DNA of 64,000 nucleotides from Peribacillus butanolivorans (GCF_001273755.1 NZ_LGYA01000001.1:1322857-1386856); one strand, 5' to 3'. Positions 8,548 to 20,099 are shown, numbered from the stretch's first letter. Program-made: numbers and translations. The notes: generated by a model from the sequence alone, not told the origin.

Positions 8548-8911
8548 CTGAAGATTTGAAATTTTTTAGAAAGATAACTATAATGTTTCAGAAAAAGATA
8601 GATGAATAAAATGATGAAAAAAGGCTTGTAAACAAAGTGTTTATACTAAATGAAAAATGGAATGGCTATTTTTAGAATGGAGATTTCGGACCGAGATAAA
8701 TACTATTTTAAAAAAATAAACATATTAGTGGACTTCGTTTTTTCCATTTTATACACCGACCTAGAAGTATATCGTAATAATTTTTTCAAAATATTGCGAA
8801 AGAAAATCATGCACGAAGTAGAATTTTGTTGTAATATGATAGAGAAAACACGCATTAAATCTAAATGTTGTTTTTTGGTAGTTGTTTTTTAGTAGATAAG
8901 GAGGATGGGAA
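8548..8911 (+). other. AT-rich intergenic region before sucC
   Basis: About 360 bases with no convincing gene. An 80-codon frame at 8650-8892 has no ribosome binding site and a composition like the flanking AT-rich DNA, so I do not call it. A TATGAT at 8835-8840 could be the -10 element of the sucC promoter, but no good -35 element is seen at the right distance. The sucC Shine-Dalgarno AAGGAGG is at 8898. Confidence 0.5.
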
Positions 8912-10072
8912 ATGAATATCCATGAGTATCAGGGGAAAGAGATTTTGAGACAATACGGGGTATCTGTTCCGAATGGCCGGGTTGCCTTTACTGTAGATGA
9001 AGCAGTAGAAGCAGCGAAGGAGTTAGGTACAGATGTTGTTGTCGTCAAAGCTCAAATTCATGCGGGCGGCCGCGGGAAAGCCGGCGGAGTTAAGGTAGCA
9101 AAGAATCTTGACGAAGCGCGTACATATGCAGAAGAGATTCTTGGTAAAACGCTGGTGACCCATCAAACAGGACCTTCAGGTAAAGAAGTTAAGCGTTTAC
9201 TTATTGAAGAAGGCTGCGACATTACGAAGGAATATTATATTGGACTGGTCCTAGACCGTGCAACAAATAGTGTGGTATTGATGGCTTCTGAAGAAGGCGG
9301 AACGGAAATTGAGGAAGTTGCTGAAAAAACTCCAGAGAAAATTTTCAAGGAAGTGATCGATCCGGTTGTTGGTTTAACTGGCTTCCAGGCACGAAGAATC
9401 GCTTTTAATATCAACATTCCGGCTTCGCTAATAAATAAGGCGTCTAAACTGATGGTCAACTTATATACAGCATTCGTTGAAAAGGATTGTTCAATTGCTG
9501 AAATCAACCCATTAGTTGTGACAGGCGACGGCAATGTAATGGCACTAGATGCTAAATTGAATTTCGATGATAATGCGATTTACCGCCATAAAGACATTGC
9601 GGAGTACCGTGATCTAGATGAAGAAGATGCTAAAGAAATTGAAGCATCCAAACACGGTCTTAGTTACATATCGCTTGACGGAAATATCGGTTGTATGGTT
9701 AATGGTGCGGGGCTTGCAATGGCAACGATGGACATCATTAAACACTATATGGGAGACCCGGCTAACTTCCTTGACGTTGGGGGCGGAGCTACAGAGGAAA
9801 AAGTTAAAGAGGCTTTCAAAATCATCCTATCTGATCAAAAAGTAAAAGGTATCTTTGTAAATATCTTCGGAGGAATTATGAAGTGTGACATTATCGCGAC
9901 AGGTGTCGTAGCTGCTGCAAAAGAGCTAGGCTTGGATGTCCCTCTTGTTGTCCGTCTTGAAGGAACGAATGTGGATCTTGGGAAAAAGATTTTGAAAGAG
10001 TCTGGTTTAAATATTACGGCTGCTGAATCAATGGCAGATGGAGCACAAAAAATAGTATCACTTGTAGGATAA
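8912..10072 (+). CDS. sucC: Succinyl-CoA synthetase (ADP-forming) beta subunit
   Basis: With SucD this subunit converts succinyl-CoA to succinate in the TCA cycle, making ATP. The protein is 386 residues, the family length. An N-terminal ATP-grasp domain starts [17 protein letters not shown] and contains [18 protein letters not shown]. The C-terminal ligase domain has [18 protein letters not shown] and [15 protein letters not shown]. The ATG at 8912 has an ideal AAGGAGG seven bases upstream. sucD follows 18 bases after the stop, so the two form an operon closed by a terminator after sucD. Confidence 0.98.
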   Translation: MNIHEYQGKEILRQYGVSVPNGRVAFTVDEAVEAAKELGTDVVVVKAQIHAGGRGKAGGVKVAKNLDEARTYAEEILGKTLVTHQTGPSGKEVKRLLIEEGCDITKEYYIGLVLDRATNSVVLMASEEGGTEIEEVAEKTPEKIFKEVIDPVVGLTGFQARRIAFNINIPASLINKASKLMVNLYTAFVEKDCSIAEINPLVVTGDGNVMALDAKLNFDDNAIYRHKDIAEYRDLDEEDAKEIEASKHGLSYISLDGNIGCMVNGAGLAMATMDIIKHYMGDPANFLDVGGGATEEKVKEAFKIILSDQKVKGIFVNIFGGIMKCDIIATGVVAAAKELGLDVPLVVRLEGTNVDLGKKILKESGLNITAAESMADGAQKIVSLVG

Positions 10073-10090
10073 TAGGCAGGGGGGAACATA

Positions 10091-10993
10091 ATGAGCGTTT
10101 ATATTAATAAAGATACGAAAGTGATCGTTCAGGGAATCACAGGCTCAACAGCATTATTTCATACAAAACAGATGTTGGAATACGGCACGAAGATCGTGGG
10201 TGGAGTAACTCCGGGTAAAGGTGGAACAGAAGCGGAAGGGGTACCTGTATTTAATACAGTTTCCGAAGCTGTCACTGAAACCGGAGCAAATGCATCTGTT
10301 ATCTACGTACCTGCTCCATTTGCAGCGGATGCCATTCTTGAAGCGGTTGATGCAGAACTTGATCTTGTAATTTGTATCACGGAGCACATTCCTGTCCTTG
10401 ACATGGTTAAGGTGAAGCGATATATGCAAGGCAAAAAAACTCGTTTAATTGGACCAAACTGTCCGGGTGTTATTAGTCCGGAAGAGTGTAAGATTGGTAT
10501 TATGCCAGGGTATATCCATAAAAAAGGTCATGTAGGCGTGGTTTCTCGTTCTGGAACTTTGACGTATGAAGCCGTTCACCAATTATCACAAGCAGGCATC
10601 GGACAATCATCCGCTGTCGGTATCGGTGGGGATCCTGTTAACGGAACTGATTTTATTGATGTACTTAAGGCATTCAATGAAGATCCAGAAACTCATGCGG
10701 TGATCATGATTGGGGAAATCGGTGGCACAGCAGAAGAAGAAGCAGCAATCTGGGTGAAGGAAAATATGACGAAGCCAGTTGTCGGGTTTATTGGTGGCCG
10801 CACGGCTCCAGCCGGTAAACGTATGGGACATGCTGGTGCTATTATTTCAGGCGGTAAGGGAACAGCTGATGAGAAAATCCGCGTTATGAATGAATGCGGT
10901 ATTAAAGTAGCCGAGACCCCATCCGTTATGGGCGAAACTTTGATTTCTGTCCTTAAAGAAAAAGACATGTATGAACCTTGCAAAACACACTAA
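10091..10993 (+). CDS. sucD: Succinyl-CoA synthetase alpha subunit
   Basis: The 300-residue alpha subunit carries the phosphohistidine intermediate and the CoA site. The N-terminal Rossmann domain starts [20 protein letters not shown]. The active-site histidine lies near residue 247 in [15 protein letters not shown]. CoA-ligase motifs [10 protein letters not shown] and [17 protein letters not shown] are present. The start follows CAGGGGGGAA. It is the second gene of the sucCD pair and is followed directly by a strong terminator. No anomaly seen. Confidence 0.98.
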   Translation: MSVYINKDTKVIVQGITGSTALFHTKQMLEYGTKIVGGVTPGKGGTEAEGVPVFNTVSEAVTETGANASVIYVPAPFAADAILEAVDAELDLVICITEHIPVLDMVKVKRYMQGKKTRLIGPNCPGVISPEECKIGIMPGYIHKKGHVGVVSRSGTLTYEAVHQLSQAGIGQSSAVGIGGDPVNGTDFIDVLKAFNEDPETHAVIMIGEIGGTAEEEAAIWVKENMTKPVVGFIGGRTAPAGKRMGHAGAIISGGKGTADEKIRVMNECGIKVAETPSVMGETLISVLKEKDMYEPCKTH

Positions 10994-11002
10994 TCTAAGA
11001 TG

Positions 11003-11033
11003 GACCGACCTGTTTTTTGGGTCGGTCTTTATT
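11003..11033 (+). terminator. Intrinsic terminator after sucD
   Basis: GACCGACC (11003-11010) pairs with GGTCGGTC (11020-11027) with a T-rich loop, followed by TTTATTTC. Confidence 0.88.
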
Positions 11034-11113
11034 TCACTTCAATCTCCCCGAAACACATCTTAACAACCGCAATTAATCTTCTTTTAAAAATTTCCGATTA
11101 GGGGTGCTTCTAA

Positions 11114-11980
11114 TTGAACAGGAAAGAAAAATTAATCCACCTCCATCATTGCCGTGGAGCAGGATGGAAAACGATCCAAACAATTATGGCCTATAATCCA
11201 TCCCTTTCTTCTCTTTTCACAACCACGTACACCGAATGGGCTGAAATCCTTCCTATACCTTCAAATAAATTAAATCTCTTTCTGAAAGATTTACATTCTC
11301 TTAATACGATTAAAAAGGTAAAGCAATACGAATATAACCAAATTAAATGTCTGACTATGTTTGATGAAGATTACCCGTTTTTGCTGAGGCAGATATTTGA
11401 TCCCCCATGGGTGCTTTATTTTAAAGGCGATAAACAGCTTCTAGAGAAGAAGAGTACTCTAGGTGTCGTTGGAACACGTAAGCCAACCTGGTATGGACTA
11501 GAGGCCTTAAAAACGATTTTACCGCCACTTGTGCAGAAAAACTTTGTCATCATCAGTGGAGTGGCAGCTGGAATCGATGCGGCTGCACACAAAGTCACAT
11601 TGGATGAAGGTGGAAATACGATTGGAGTTTTGGGCGGGGGACTTTTGCAAATTTATCCAAAATCTAATATCCCGCTTGCAAGAGAAATAAGCAATAAAGG
11701 GTTATTGCTTTCTGAGACTCCTCCGGCGATGAGGGCGGAACCTTGGATGTTTCCGCTTCGCAATCGTATTATTAGTGGATTATCCAAGGGAGTATTTGTG
11801 GTAGAAGCTAAAGAAAAGAGCGGTTCCCTAATAACTGCACAGGCAGCTCTTGAACATGGCAGAGAGGTATTTGCGCTTCCAGGTAACGTATCAAGCCCAG
11901 AATCATTAGGGGCCAATCAATTAATTCAAGATGGAGCCAAACTTGTTTTGAGTTCGTTACAGATTGAGGAAGAATTTTGA
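11114..11980 (+). CDS. dprA: DNA-processing protein DprA (Smf)
   Basis: DprA binds single-stranded DNA that enters during transformation and loads RecA on it. The 288-residue protein has the Rossmann-like DprA core: LGVVGTRKPTWYG, IISGVAAGIDAAAHK, GNTIGVLGGGLLQIYPKSN, and the C-terminal GSLITAQAALEHGREVFALPG. The start is a TTG 8 bases after AGGGGTG. An N-terminal helical region of about 90 residues precedes the core. The place between sucD and topA matches Bacillus. No extra C-terminal winged-helix domain is seen, in line with the short Bacillus form. Confidence 0.96.
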   Translation: MNRKEKLIHLHHCRGAGWKTIQTIMAYNPSLSSLFTTTYTEWAEILPIPSNKLNLFLKDLHSLNTIKKVKQYEYNQIKCLTMFDEDYPFLLRQIFDPPWVLYFKGDKQLLEKKSTLGVVGTRKPTWYGLEALKTILPPLVQKNFVIISGVAAGIDAAAHKVTLDEGGNTIGVLGGGLLQIYPKSNIPLAREISNKGLLLSETPPAMRAEPWMFPLRNRIISGLSKGVFVVEAKEKSGSLITAQAALEHGREVFALPGNVSSPESLGANQLIQDGAKLVLSSLQIEEEF

Positions 11981-12175
11981 ACAATATAATATAGAAGATA
12001 TACGGAAAAATTGAAGGGGAAATAGCAAAAAAGGTGCTTTTTTAGATGAATAGGTTGAAATTTTAGTCAAAAAGGTTGAAAATATTGTAAAACTGTTATA
12101 AGTTTTGCAAATGACACCTCTTGTTAAAATATCTAAAATTAAATAAATCAGCATGCTTTGAAAAATAAAGAGGTG

Positions 12176-12204
12176 TTGACAAATGAAATTTGAATGATTA
12201 ATAA
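12176..12204 (+). promoter_or_regulatory. Weak candidate promoter for topA
   Basis: A perfect TTGACA (12176-12181) is followed after 17 bases by TAATAA (12199-12204), a poor -10 match. It lies 40 bases before the topA start in the AT-rich gap after dprA. Confidence 0.4.
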
Positions 12205-12245
12205 TAGTGAAGATTTATATTACCTCTTTGAGGAGGATTTATTGG

Positions 12246-14321
12246 ATGTCAGAATATTTAGTGATTGTGGAATCGCCCGCAAAGGCGAAAACAATTGAAC
12301 GTTACTTAGGGAAAAAATATAAAGTAAAGGCTTCCATGGGGCATGTACGCGATTTGCCTAAAAGTCAAATGGGTGTCGATGTTGAAAATGAATATGAGCC
12401 TAAATATATAACTATCCGCGGCAAAGGCCCGGTTCTAAAAGAATTGAAAACAGCTGCAAAAAAAGCAAAAAAAATCTATCTCGCAGCTGACCCCGACAGA
12501 GAAGGTGAAGCGATTGCCTGGCATTTAGCTCACAGTCTCGATGTCGACATTAATTCAGATTGCCGTGTCGTATTCAATGAGATTACGAAGGAAGCGATCA
12601 AAGAATCATTTAAATCACCAAGACCCATTAATATGAAGTTGGTTGATGCACAGCAGGCAAGGAGAATATTGGATCGTTTGGTCGGATATAATATCAGCCC
12701 GCTTTTGTGGAAAAAAGTGAAAAAAGGCTTAAGTGCAGGACGAGTTCAATCGGTTGCTGTTCGGATGATTATTGACCGAGAGAAAGAAATCAAAGACTTT
12801 GTACCGGAAGAGTATTGGACAATCAGGGCTGATTTTGTTAAAGGAAATGAACAGTTTGAAGGTTCCTTTTTCAGCCTTGGTGGTGAACGGAAAGAATTAA
12901 ACACGGAAGAAGATGTCAAGAAAGTACTTGCTTCTTTAAGCGGCGGCGAATTCACCATTGGTACCGTGACGAAAAAGGAAAGAAAGCGTAATCCAGCTGC
13001 ACCTTTTACGACTTCTTCCTTGCAACAAGAAGCCGCGCGGAAATTAAATTTCCGTGCCAAGAAAACCATGATGCTTGCTCAGCAGCTTTATGAAGGAATT
13101 GAGCTCGGAAAAGAAGGTACAGTCGGGCTAATCACTTATATGAGAACGGATTCGACCCGGATTTCGGATATTGCCAAGCAGGAAGCCCATAGCTTTATTC
13201 AAAACAGTTATGGTGATGATTATGTTCAGGTTGAACAGCGCAAGGAGAAAAAACAGACAAATGCTCAGGACGCGCATGAAGCGGTTAGACCGACAAGCAC
13301 ATTACGTGAACCAAGTTTAGTGAAGGAGTTTTTATCTAGAGATCAATTCCGTTTATATAAATTAATTTGGGAACGCTTTGTTTCAAGTCAAATGTCTTCG
13401 GCTGTAATGGATACAATGAGCATTGACCTTCACAACGGTGATGTCATTTTCCGGGCAAATGGTTCTAAAATTAAATTTCCAGGTTTCATGAAGGTATATG
13501 TTGAAGGTTCGGATGACTCAGTGGAAGAAAAGGAAAATGCCCTTCCAGATGTAAAAAAAGGAGATCAATTCTTTTCAAAAGATGTCGAACCGAAGCAGCA
13601 TTTCACACAGCCACCGCCACGCTATACAGAGGCGCGTCTTGTCAAAACACTAGAGGAACTAGGCATAGGCCGGCCGTCTACATATGCTCCTACATTGGAT
13701 ACGATTCAAAAACGAGGCTATGTTACGCTTGATAATAAGCGATTTATCCCGACTGAGCTTGGTGAAATTGTCCTTGAATTGATACGTGAATTCTTTCCGG
13801 ATATTCTAGATGCAGAATTCACTGCCAAGATGGAACAGGAATTTGATAGTGTCGAAGAAGGAAGCGTTGAATGGATTAAGGTCATTGATGAATTTTACAA
13901 AGATTTCGCTATTCATTTGGCTAAAGCGGAAGTCGAAATGGAGAAAATTGAAATCAAAGATGAGCCTGCAGGGGAAGATTGCGTAGAATGCGGACATGAA
14001 ATGGTCTTTAAAATGGGTCGATATGGAAAGTTTATGGCTTGCAGTAATTTCCCGGATTGCCGTAACACAAAACCAATCGTTAAAGAAATCGGAGTGAAAT
14101 GTCCGAAATGTAAAGAAGGCAACATCATTGAGCGGAAAAGTAAAAAACGTCGACTGTTCTACGGTTGTGATACTTATCCAGGATGTGACTTCATTTCATG
14201 GGACAAACCTCTACCTCGTAGTTGTCCAAAATGTGAAGGTACGCTTGTTGAGAAAAAACTCAAAAAAGGCGTGCAGGTACAGTGTATGGATTGTGATTTC
14301 AAAGAAACACCTCAAGCTTAG
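12246..14321 (+). CDS. topA: DNA topoisomerase I
   Basis: A type IA topoisomerase that relaxes negative supercoils. The 691-residue protein starts with the Toprim domain ([20 protein letters not shown]; acids in [16 protein letters not shown]). The active-site Tyr is near residue 298 in [12 protein letters not shown]. The C-terminus carries three Cys4 zinc ribbons: CVECGHE...CSNFPDC, CPKCKEG...CDTYPGC and CPKCEGT...CMDC. I chose ATG 12246, which follows GAGGAGGATTT and gives the family start [11 protein letters not shown]; the ATG at 12207 would add 13 unrelated residues. trmFO follows after 430 bases. Confidence 0.98.
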   Translation: MSEYLVIVESPAKAKTIERYLGKKYKVKASMGHVRDLPKSQMGVDVENEYEPKYITIRGKGPVLKELKTAAKKAKKIYLAADPDREGEAIAWHLAHSLDVDINSDCRVVFNEITKEAIKESFKSPRPINMKLVDAQQARRILDRLVGYNISPLLWKKVKKGLSAGRVQSVAVRMIIDREKEIKDFVPEEYWTIRADFVKGNEQFEGSFFSLGGERKELNTEEDVKKVLASLSGGEFTIGTVTKKERKRNPAAPFTTSSLQQEAARKLNFRAKKTMMLAQQLYEGIELGKEGTVGLITYMRTDSTRISDIAKQEAHSFIQNSYGDDYVQVEQRKEKKQTNAQDAHEAVRPTSTLREPSLVKEFLSRDQFRLYKLIWERFVSSQMSSAVMDTMSIDLHNGDVIFRANGSKIKFPGFMKVYVEGSDDSVEEKENALPDVKKGDQFFSKDVEPKQHFTQPPPRYTEARLVKTLEELGIGRPSTYAPTLDTIQKRGYVTLDNKRFIPTELGEIVLELIREFFPDILDAEFTAKMEQEFDSVEEGSVEWIKVIDEFYKDFAIHLAKAEVEMEKIEIKDEPAGEDCVECGHEMVFKMGRYGKFMACSNFPDCRNTKPIVKEIGVKCPKCKEGNIIERKSKKRRLFYGCDTYPGCDFISWDKPLPRSCPKCEGTLVEKKLKKGVQVQCMDCDFKETPQA

Positions 14322-14384
14322 AAAAGGTGGACTAATTACTCCCATATTTCTATGTTCAATTGAGAAACTCAGAATAAAATGTGG

Positions 14385-14408
14385 ACTCGGCATCTGCCGA
14401 GTTTCTTT
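14385..14408 (+). terminator. Weak terminator hairpin after topA
   Basis: ACTCGGC pairs with GCCGAGT across a 4-base loop (14385-14402) and is followed by TTCTTT. The T-run is short and interrupted. Confidence 0.6.
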
Positions 14409-14515
14409 ATGTTCATGGATGTGTGCTATCATCATAATAAGAGGATTTTATTTCCAAGAAGAAATTGGATAAAGCCTGAAACTTTTTTATTTGGGTCATG
14501 TAATGTAAAATTCAG

Positions 14516-14545
14516 TGGACAAGTGTATTAACTTAAAGATATAAT
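14516..14545 (+). promoter_or_regulatory. Sigma-A promoter upstream of trmFO
   Basis: TGGACA (14516-14521), an 18-base spacer and a perfect TATAAT (14540-14545). The start of transcription would be near 14552, giving a leader of about 200 bases. A TTGTCCA at 14561-14567 is the inverted copy of TGGACAA at 14516-14522. Confidence 0.6.
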
Positions 14546-14754
14546 TCCTCTTTGTGTCCGTTGTCCATCTTAGGAAACTTGGGTTGTAGGAAGAATGCAG
14601 GATTGGTGGCATAGGGTTTTATAATTGTCGTCAGCAGGAACGAGTATTTTATAGGTGAAATACATACATATCGTTAAAAATGAAGTCTTTTATAAAAGCA
14701 ATTTTAATGATAAATGATTCTGTCTTATCATATCTATACATGGAGGTTCGAAAA

Positions 14755-16062
14755 ATGAAAGAAGCAAAAGTAAGTGTAATCGGCGCTGGGCTTGCAGGAA
14801 GTGAAGCGGCGTGGCAATTAGCTAAAAGAGGAATTAAAGTAGATTTATACGAAATGCGGCCGGTAAAACAAACACCAGCACATCATACCGACAAATTCGC
14901 TGAACTTGTTTGTTCCAATTCACTTCGGGCAAATACCTTAACAAATGCTGTAGGTGTTTTAAAAGAAGAAATGCGGATTTTGGATTCTGTTATCATATCT
15001 GCAGCAGACGCCTGTGCTGTTCCTGCCGGAGGTGCACTTGCTGTCGATCGTCATGAATTTGCCAGTCTTGTTACAGAAAAGGTGAAAAATCATCCAAATG
15101 TTACTGTCATTAATGAAGAAGTGACAGAAATTCCTGAAGGTCCTACTGTCATTGCCACTGGTCCGCTTACAAGTCAGTCTCTATCTGACAGCTTAAAGCA
15201 GATTATGGATGAAGAATACTTATATTTCTATGATGCTGCTGCTCCAATTCTTGAAAAAGAAAGCATCAATATGGATAAGGTTTATTTAAAATCCCGTTAT
15301 GATAAAGGGGAAGCAGCCTATTTGAATTGTCCGATGACGGAAGAAGAGTTTGACCGTTTCTATGAAGCATTGATTTCTGCTGAAACTGTTCCTCTTAAAG
15401 AATTTGAAAAAGAAATCTTTTTCGAAGGGTGTATGCCAATTGAAGTGATGGCATCACGTGGGAAGAAAACGATGTTATTCGGACCATTGAAGCCAGTTGG
15501 TTTAGAAGATCCGAAAACAGGAAAACGACCATTTGCTGTAGTCCAATTGCGACAGGATGATGCAGCTGGTACTCTTTACAACATTGTTGGTTTTCAGACA
15601 CATTTAAAATGGGGACCGCAAAAAGAAGTACTGCAGCTTATACCAGGATTGGAAAATGCTGAAATTGTTCGTTATGGAGTTATGCACCGCAACACTTTCA
15701 TTAACTCTCCTAACGTTCTAAAACCTACGTACCAGTTCAAAAATCGCGATGACTTATTCTTTGCCGGTCAGATGACTGGTGTAGAGGGATATGTAGAATC
15801 AGCTGCATCAGGATTAGTTGCGGGTATCAATGCCGCGAGAATCATCCAAGGGTTGGAGCCTACCATTTTCCCTGCCGAAACGACAATGGGTAGTATGGCA
15901 AGGTACATTACATCTACTAATGGGAAGAGCTTTCAGCCGATGAATGCCAACTTTGGCCTGCTTCCAGACCTTGAAGTTAGAATCAAAGCGAAAAAAGATC
16001 GGAATGAAATGCATGCTAAACGCGCTTTAGACACAATTCAGAACTTTGTGAAAACTTTGTAA
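14755..16062 (+). CDS. trmFO: tRNA (uracil-54-C5)-methyltransferase TrmFO (Gid)
   Basis: TrmFO makes ribothymidine at position 54 of tRNA using methylene-tetrahydrofolate and FAD. The 435-residue protein begins with an FAD-binding Rossmann motif, [29 protein letters not shown] and the later [20 protein letters not shown] are family signatures. The start at 14755 is set by GGAGG eight bases upstream. It is followed by xerC, hslVU and codY, the same order as gid-codV-clpQY-codY in B. subtilis. Confidence 0.97.
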   Translation: MKEAKVSVIGAGLAGSEAAWQLAKRGIKVDLYEMRPVKQTPAHHTDKFAELVCSNSLRANTLTNAVGVLKEEMRILDSVIISAADACAVPAGGALAVDRHEFASLVTEKVKNHPNVTVINEEVTEIPEGPTVIATGPLTSQSLSDSLKQIMDEEYLYFYDAAAPILEKESINMDKVYLKSRYDKGEAAYLNCPMTEEEFDRFYEALISAETVPLKEFEKEIFFEGCMPIEVMASRGKKTMLFGPLKPVGLEDPKTGKRPFAVVQLRQDDAAGTLYNIVGFQTHLKWGPQKEVLQLIPGLENAEIVRYGVMHRNTFINSPNVLKPTYQFKNRDDLFFAGQMTGVEGYVESAASGLVAGINAARIIQGLEPTIFPAETTMGSMARYITSTNGKSFQPMNANFGLLPDLEVRIKAKKDRNEMHAKRALDTIQNFVKTL

Positions 16063-16121
16063 AATATTTGCCTGCTGTTTTAAAGTATGATACTATTTAT
16101 TAGCCTTTGCGAGGTGTTTCC

Positions 16122-17024
16122 ATGATTAATCAAAATAAGGCATTATCATCCTTCATCGAATATTTACAAATAGAAAAAAACAGTTCACATTACACCATTG
16201 AAAATTACAAACGGGATATTCACGAATTTTTATTGTTCCTGAATGAACAAGGGATTACCGATGTCACGTCTGTCGAATACTTTGATGTCCGGTTGTTTTT
16301 AACGAATTTATATGAGAAAAAACTTTCTAAGCGAACTGTGGCAAGAAAAACATCTTGCCTGCGGAGCTTTTATAAATTTTTATTACGTGAAGGTGATGTG
16401 AAGGATAATCCTTTTTCTCTTGCTTCTTTACCTAAAAAGGATCAAAAGCTGCCACGTTTTCTTTATGAGGAAGAAATGAATCAGTTATTTTCTTCTTTAA
16501 AGAAAGATTCACCGATAGGAATAAGGAACACTGCACTATTGGAATTACTGTATGCTACGGGCATTAGGGTTAGTGAGTGCTGTGAAGTTAAACTGCAGGA
16601 TATCGACTTGTCTCTAGGTACAGTACTCGTCCATGGAAAAGGGAAGAAAGATCGCTACGTTCCAGTTGGAAGATATGCTCAGGAAGCGATAGATTTGTAC
16701 ATACGTACAGCTAGGATGGAAATGACTTCGTCTGACGCTAAGGCGCATGCTTATTTATTTGTTAATTCTCGTGGAGACCCTCTGACAGCTAGGGGAGTTC
16801 GCTATATTTTAAATGAATTGATTAAAAAGTCAGCCGCAGAGGGAAGTCTTCACCCCCATATGCTAAGGCATTCCTTTGCTACACACCTATTAAATAATGG
16901 GGCGGACATACGTACAGTACAAGAATTGCTTGGTCATTCAAAAATTTCATCAACGCAAGTGTATACGCATGTTACAAAAGACCAATTAAAAAAAGTCTAC
17001 AATGCATCACATCCGCGAGCTTAA
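16122..17024 (+). CDS. xerC: Tyrosine recombinase XerC (CodV)
   Basis: With XerD this recombinase resolves chromosome dimers at dif near division. The 300-residue protein has an N-terminal SAM-like DNA-binding domain ([20 protein letters not shown]) and a C-terminal catalytic domain. The catalytic set is visible: Arg in [11 protein letters not shown], Lys in [12 protein letters not shown], His-x-x-Arg in [14 protein letters not shown], His in LLGHSKISS and the nucleophile Tyr in QVYTHVTK. The ATG at 16122 follows GAGGTGTTTCC. hslV starts 20 bases after the stop, and the operon continues to codY. Confidence 0.97.
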   Translation: MINQNKALSSFIEYLQIEKNSSHYTIENYKRDIHEFLLFLNEQGITDVTSVEYFDVRLFLTNLYEKKLSKRTVARKTSCLRSFYKFLLREGDVKDNPFSLASLPKKDQKLPRFLYEEEMNQLFSSLKKDSPIGIRNTALLELLYATGIRVSECCEVKLQDIDLSLGTVLVHGKGKKDRYVPVGRYAQEAIDLYIRTARMEMTSSDAKAHAYLFVNSRGDPLTARGVRYILNELIKKSAAEGSLHPHMLRHSFATHLLNNGADIRTVQELLGHSKISSTQVYTHVTKDQLKKVYNASHPRA

Positions 17025-17044
17025 ATGTTGAAAGGGGACTCTTT

Positions 17045-17572
17045 ATGACAACGATATTTGCAGTACATCATAAAGGTGAATGTGCCATGTCCGGTGATGG
17101 GCAGGTTACTTTAGGAAATTCAGTAGTGATGAAGCATACGGCAAGGAAAGTAAGAAAGATCTTTAATGGTAATGTCCTTGCAGGTTTTGCAGGTTCGGTT
17201 GCAGATGCATTCACTTTATTTGAGATGTTCGAATCTAAGCTGGAAGAGTATAATGGCAATCTTCAACGTGCTGCCGTCGAAATGGCGAAGCAATGGCGAA
17301 GTGACAATGTACTGAGAAAGTTGGAAGCGATGTTAATCGTCATGGATAAAAATGATTTGCTTCTCGTTTCTGGTACCGGAGAAGTAATTGAACCGGATGA
17401 CGGGATTCTTGCAATAGGATCAGGAGGAAATTATGCACTGGCAGCCGGCAGGGCATTAAAGCGTTTTTCTAGTGAGTATTTATCAGCCAAGGAAATCGCC
17501 CAATCATCTTTACAAATTGCAGCGGAAATTTGTGTGTTTACGAATACGAATATAATCGTGGAAGAGTTGTAA
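17045..17572 (+). CDS. hslV: ATP-dependent protease peptidase subunit HslV (ClpQ)
   Basis: HslV is the proteasome-like peptidase that works with the HslU unfoldase. The 175-residue protein begins [20 protein letters not shown]. Removal of Met would leave Thr at the N-terminus as catalytic nucleophile, the classical arrangement. The B. subtilis ClpQ that I remember has a five-residue longer start and uses Ser. No in-frame upstream start exists here that would restore the longer form. [19 protein letters not shown] is the inner-strand signature. hslU starts 13 bases downstream. Confidence 0.97.
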   Translation: MTTIFAVHHKGECAMSGDGQVTLGNSVVMKHTARKVRKIFNGNVLAGFAGSVADAFTLFEMFESKLEEYNGNLQRAAVEMAKQWRSDNVLRKLEAMLIVMDKNDLLLVSGTGEVIEPDDGILAIGSGGNYALAAGRALKRFSSEYLSAKEIAQSSLQIAAEICVFTNTNIIVEEL

Positions 17573-17585
17573 GGAGGAGCGCATA

Positions 17586-18995
17586 ATGTCAAAAAAAGCT
17601 AATTTAACACCGAGGCAAATCGTTGAAAAACTGGATCAGTATATCGTGGGGCAGCGGGAGGCAAAACGGGCAGTGGCAGTGGCTCTTCGGAATAGATACC
17701 GCCGTTCCCTTCTATCGGATCAACTTCGTGATGAAGTCGTTCCGAAAAACATATTAATGATTGGACCGACCGGCGTTGGGAAAACAGAAATTGCTCGGAG
17801 AATGGCTAAATTGGTTGGTGCTCCTTTTGTGAAAGTTGAAGCAACGAAATTTACCGAAGTTGGATATGTCGGGCGGGATGTAGAATCCATGGTGCGTGAT
17901 TTGGTAGAGACATCTGTCCGCCTCGTGAAGGAAGAAAAGATGGCCAGCGTAAAAGAACGGGCAGAGGAAAATGCGAATCGCCGGTTAATAGAATTATTAG
18001 TGCCATCAACAAAAAAACAGAGCAATTTTAAGAATCCACTTGAAGTCTTTTTTGGAGGCAGTAACAATCAAGATGAGCAGGATCCGGATGAAAATTCCGA
18101 AGATTTAAATCTGCAGCAAAAAAGAAACATTGTAGCTGATAAACTGGCTAAAGGTGAGTTAGAGAATGAAATGATCACGGTTGAAGTGGAAGAACAGGCC
18201 GCTTCAATGTTTGATATGCTCCAAGGTTCGGGAATGGAACAAATGGGGATGAGTATGCAAGACGCGCTAGGAAGCTTGATGCCAAAGAAAAGTAAGAAGC
18301 GCAAATTGAAGGTCAGTGAAGCGAGAATTGTTTTAACGAATGAAGAAGCGGCAAAATTGATTGATATGGATGAAGTTACTTCGGATGCTGTGTACGGTGC
18401 TGAGCAGAACGGGATTATCTTCATCGATGAAATCGATAAAATCGCCAGTAAGCAATCTGGGGGTTCATCAGCGGATGTGTCGAGAGAAGGGGTTCAAAGG
18501 GATATTCTACCAATTGTTGAGGGTTCAACAGTTGTGACTAAATATGGATCGGTTAAAACGGATCATGTGCTGTTCATTGCGGCCGGAGCCTTCCATATGG
18601 CTAAACCATCCGATCTTATTCCTGAATTACAGGGAAGGTTCCCGATCCGTGTAGAATTGAACAAATTAACTGTAGACGACTTTGTCCGGATTCTTCATGA
18701 ACCAGATAATGCTTTGTTAAAACAATATGTAGCTTTGTTAGAAACTGAAGGTATAGAAATTGAATTTTCTGACGATGCTGTTCGTAAGATAGCTGAAGTG
18801 GCCTTCGAGGTAAACCAGAACACAGACAATATTGGTGCAAGACGACTTCATACTATTTTAGAACGGCTTCTTGAAGACTTGTCGTTTGAAGCTCCGGAAA
18901 TCACGATGGAGAAGATTACAATCACTCCTCAGTATGTCGAAGAAAAACTGGGATCGATCGCCCGAAATAAAGATTTAAGCCAGTTTATCCTTTAA
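17586..18995 (+). CDS. hslU: HslU (ClpY) ATPase subunit of HslUV protease
   Basis: This AAA+ unfoldase forms hexamers that feed substrates to HslV. The 469-residue protein has Walker [10 protein letters not shown] near residue 60, the pore motif [10 protein letters not shown], and Walker [12 protein letters not shown]. The inserted I-domain lies between about residues 110 and 245. Sensor 2 is in [17 protein letters not shown], and the C-terminus [12 protein letters not shown] is the part that docks into HslV. The start follows AAGGAGGAGC. It belongs to the xerC-hslV-hslU-codY cluster. Confidence 0.98.
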   Translation: MSKKANLTPRQIVEKLDQYIVGQREAKRAVAVALRNRYRRSLLSDQLRDEVVPKNILMIGPTGVGKTEIARRMAKLVGAPFVKVEATKFTEVGYVGRDVESMVRDLVETSVRLVKEEKMASVKERAEENANRRLIELLVPSTKKQSNFKNPLEVFFGGSNNQDEQDPDENSEDLNLQQKRNIVADKLAKGELENEMITVEVEEQAASMFDMLQGSGMEQMGMSMQDALGSLMPKKSKKRKLKVSEARIVLTNEEAAKLIDMDEVTSDAVYGAEQNGIIFIDEIDKIASKQSGGSSADVSREGVQRDILPIVEGSTVVTKYGSVKTDHVLFIAAGAFHMAKPSDLIPELQGRFPIRVELNKLTVDDFVRILHEPDNALLKQYVALLETEGIEIEFSDDAVRKIAEVAFEVNQNTDNIGARRLHTILERLLEDLSFEAPEITMEKITITPQYVEEKLGSIARNKDLSQFIL

Positions 18996-19103
18996 GAATG
19001 AAACAAATGGCAATATACTTGCCCATGCAATGAACATAAAATTACGGAAATACAACTTCATAGTCTATTGTGAACCATGGTATTTTTAGGAGGAACAAAT
19101 CAA

Positions 19104-19883
19104 ATGAACTTATTAGCAAAAACAAGAAAAATTAATGCAATGCTCCAAAAAGCAGCAGGAAAAGCAGTTAACTTCAAAGAAATGGCAGAAAGCTTAAGTG
19201 AAGTTATCGAAGCAAATGTGTTCGTCGTCAGCCGACGTGGAAAATTACTCGGCATTGCAGTAAGTCAGCAAATCGAGAATGAACGTATGTACAAAATGTT
19301 AGAAGATAAGCAATTCCCAGAAGTGTATACTAAAAACTTATTTAATATTCCAGAAACATCTTCTAACCTGGATATCGAAAGTGAGTACACTGCTTTCCCA
19401 GTAGAAAACAAAGAGCTTTTTGCAACTGGATTAACAACGATCGTACCGATTATGGGTGGAGGAGAACGTTTAGGAACATTGGTTCTTGCTCGTTTACAAG
19501 AGAAATTCCACGATGATGACTTAATCTTAGCTGAATATGGTGCAACGGTAGTCGGTATGGAAATCCTTCGTGAGAAATCCGAAGAAATCGAGGAAGAAGC
19601 ACGTAGTAAAGCGGTCGTTCAAATGGCCATTTCCTCATTATCATATAGCGAATTAGAAGCTATTGAGCATATTTTTGAAGAGCTTAAAGGTAATGAAGGT
19701 CTACTTGTAGCATCGAAAATTGCAGACCGTGTTGGTATCACTCGTTCGGTAATCGTAAATGCGTTGAGAAAGTTAGAAAGTGCAGGGGTTATCGAATCAC
19801 GTTCACTTGGTATGAAAGGTACGTATATCAAAGTATTGAATGATAAATTCCTTCTTGAACTAGAAAAACTGAAAAATAACTAA
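19104..19883 (+). CDS. codY: Global nutritional regulator CodY
   Basis: CodY senses GTP and branched-chain amino acids and represses nutrient, competence and motility genes in rich conditions. The 259-residue protein starts [20 protein letters not shown]. The N-terminal GAF-like effector domain covers about residues 1-155. The C-terminal winged helix-turn-helix includes [20 protein letters not shown] and ends in a wing at KGTYIKVLN. The start at 19104 is preceded by AGGAGGAAC. It is followed by a strong terminator and an 800-base gap before the fla/che operon, which CodY represses in B. subtilis. Confidence 0.98.
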   Translation: MNLLAKTRKINAMLQKAAGKAVNFKEMAESLSEVIEANVFVVSRRGKLLGIAVSQQIENERMYKMLEDKQFPEVYTKNLFNIPETSSNLDIESEYTAFPVENKELFATGLTTIVPIMGGGERLGTLVLARLQEKFHDDDLILAEYGATVVGMEILREKSEEIEEEARSKAVVQMAISSLSYSELEAIEHIFEELKGNEGLLVASKIADRVGITRSVIVNALRKLESAGVIESRSLGMKGTYIKVLNDKFLLELEKLKNN

Positions 19884-19888
19884 CAGAG

Positions 19889-19924
19889 AAAAAGGCAGTC
19901 CTTGAAAAAGGGCTGCCTTTTTTG
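19889..19924 (+). terminator. Intrinsic terminator after codY
   Basis: AAGGCAGTCC pairs with GGGCTGCCTT through 10 bp with one T-G wobble across a TTGAAAAA loop, followed by a long T-run. Confidence 0.93.
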
Positions 19925-20099
19925 TGTGTAATTTGAACGACAAGCTAGCAAGAACTTCCAAGCTAAACGATATGAAAAATGCGTTATGCAAGAAAAAAAG
20001 GTAATTCGAATTGAGAATTTAAATTTGAAATGTGAGTATTTAGATAGTATTCTGATGCCACTGGAAATATAGTGAAATTCTTCAAAATAAGAGTAATTA

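Larger units (their letters stand above)
14322..14754 (+). other. Intergenic region between topA and trmFO
   Basis: 433 bases without a convincing gene. A frame at 14128-14472 overlaps the topA end and is a shadow. The region holds a hairpin at 14385-14402, a good promoter at 14516-14545, and an inverted TGGACAA/TTGTCCA pair whose left half overlaps the -35 element. The rest is AT-rich and shows nothing else. Confidence 0.6.

Noticed and set aside
8650..8892. 80-codon + strand frame before sucC
   Set aside because: No ribosome binding site, AT-driven amino-acid make-up rich in Phe, Ile and Lys, no known motif, and it lies in the likely sucC promoter region.
14128..14472. 114-codon + strand frame at the end of topA
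   Set aside because: Its first half is the out-of-frame reading of the TopA zinc ribbons, and the remainder covers the topA hairpin.
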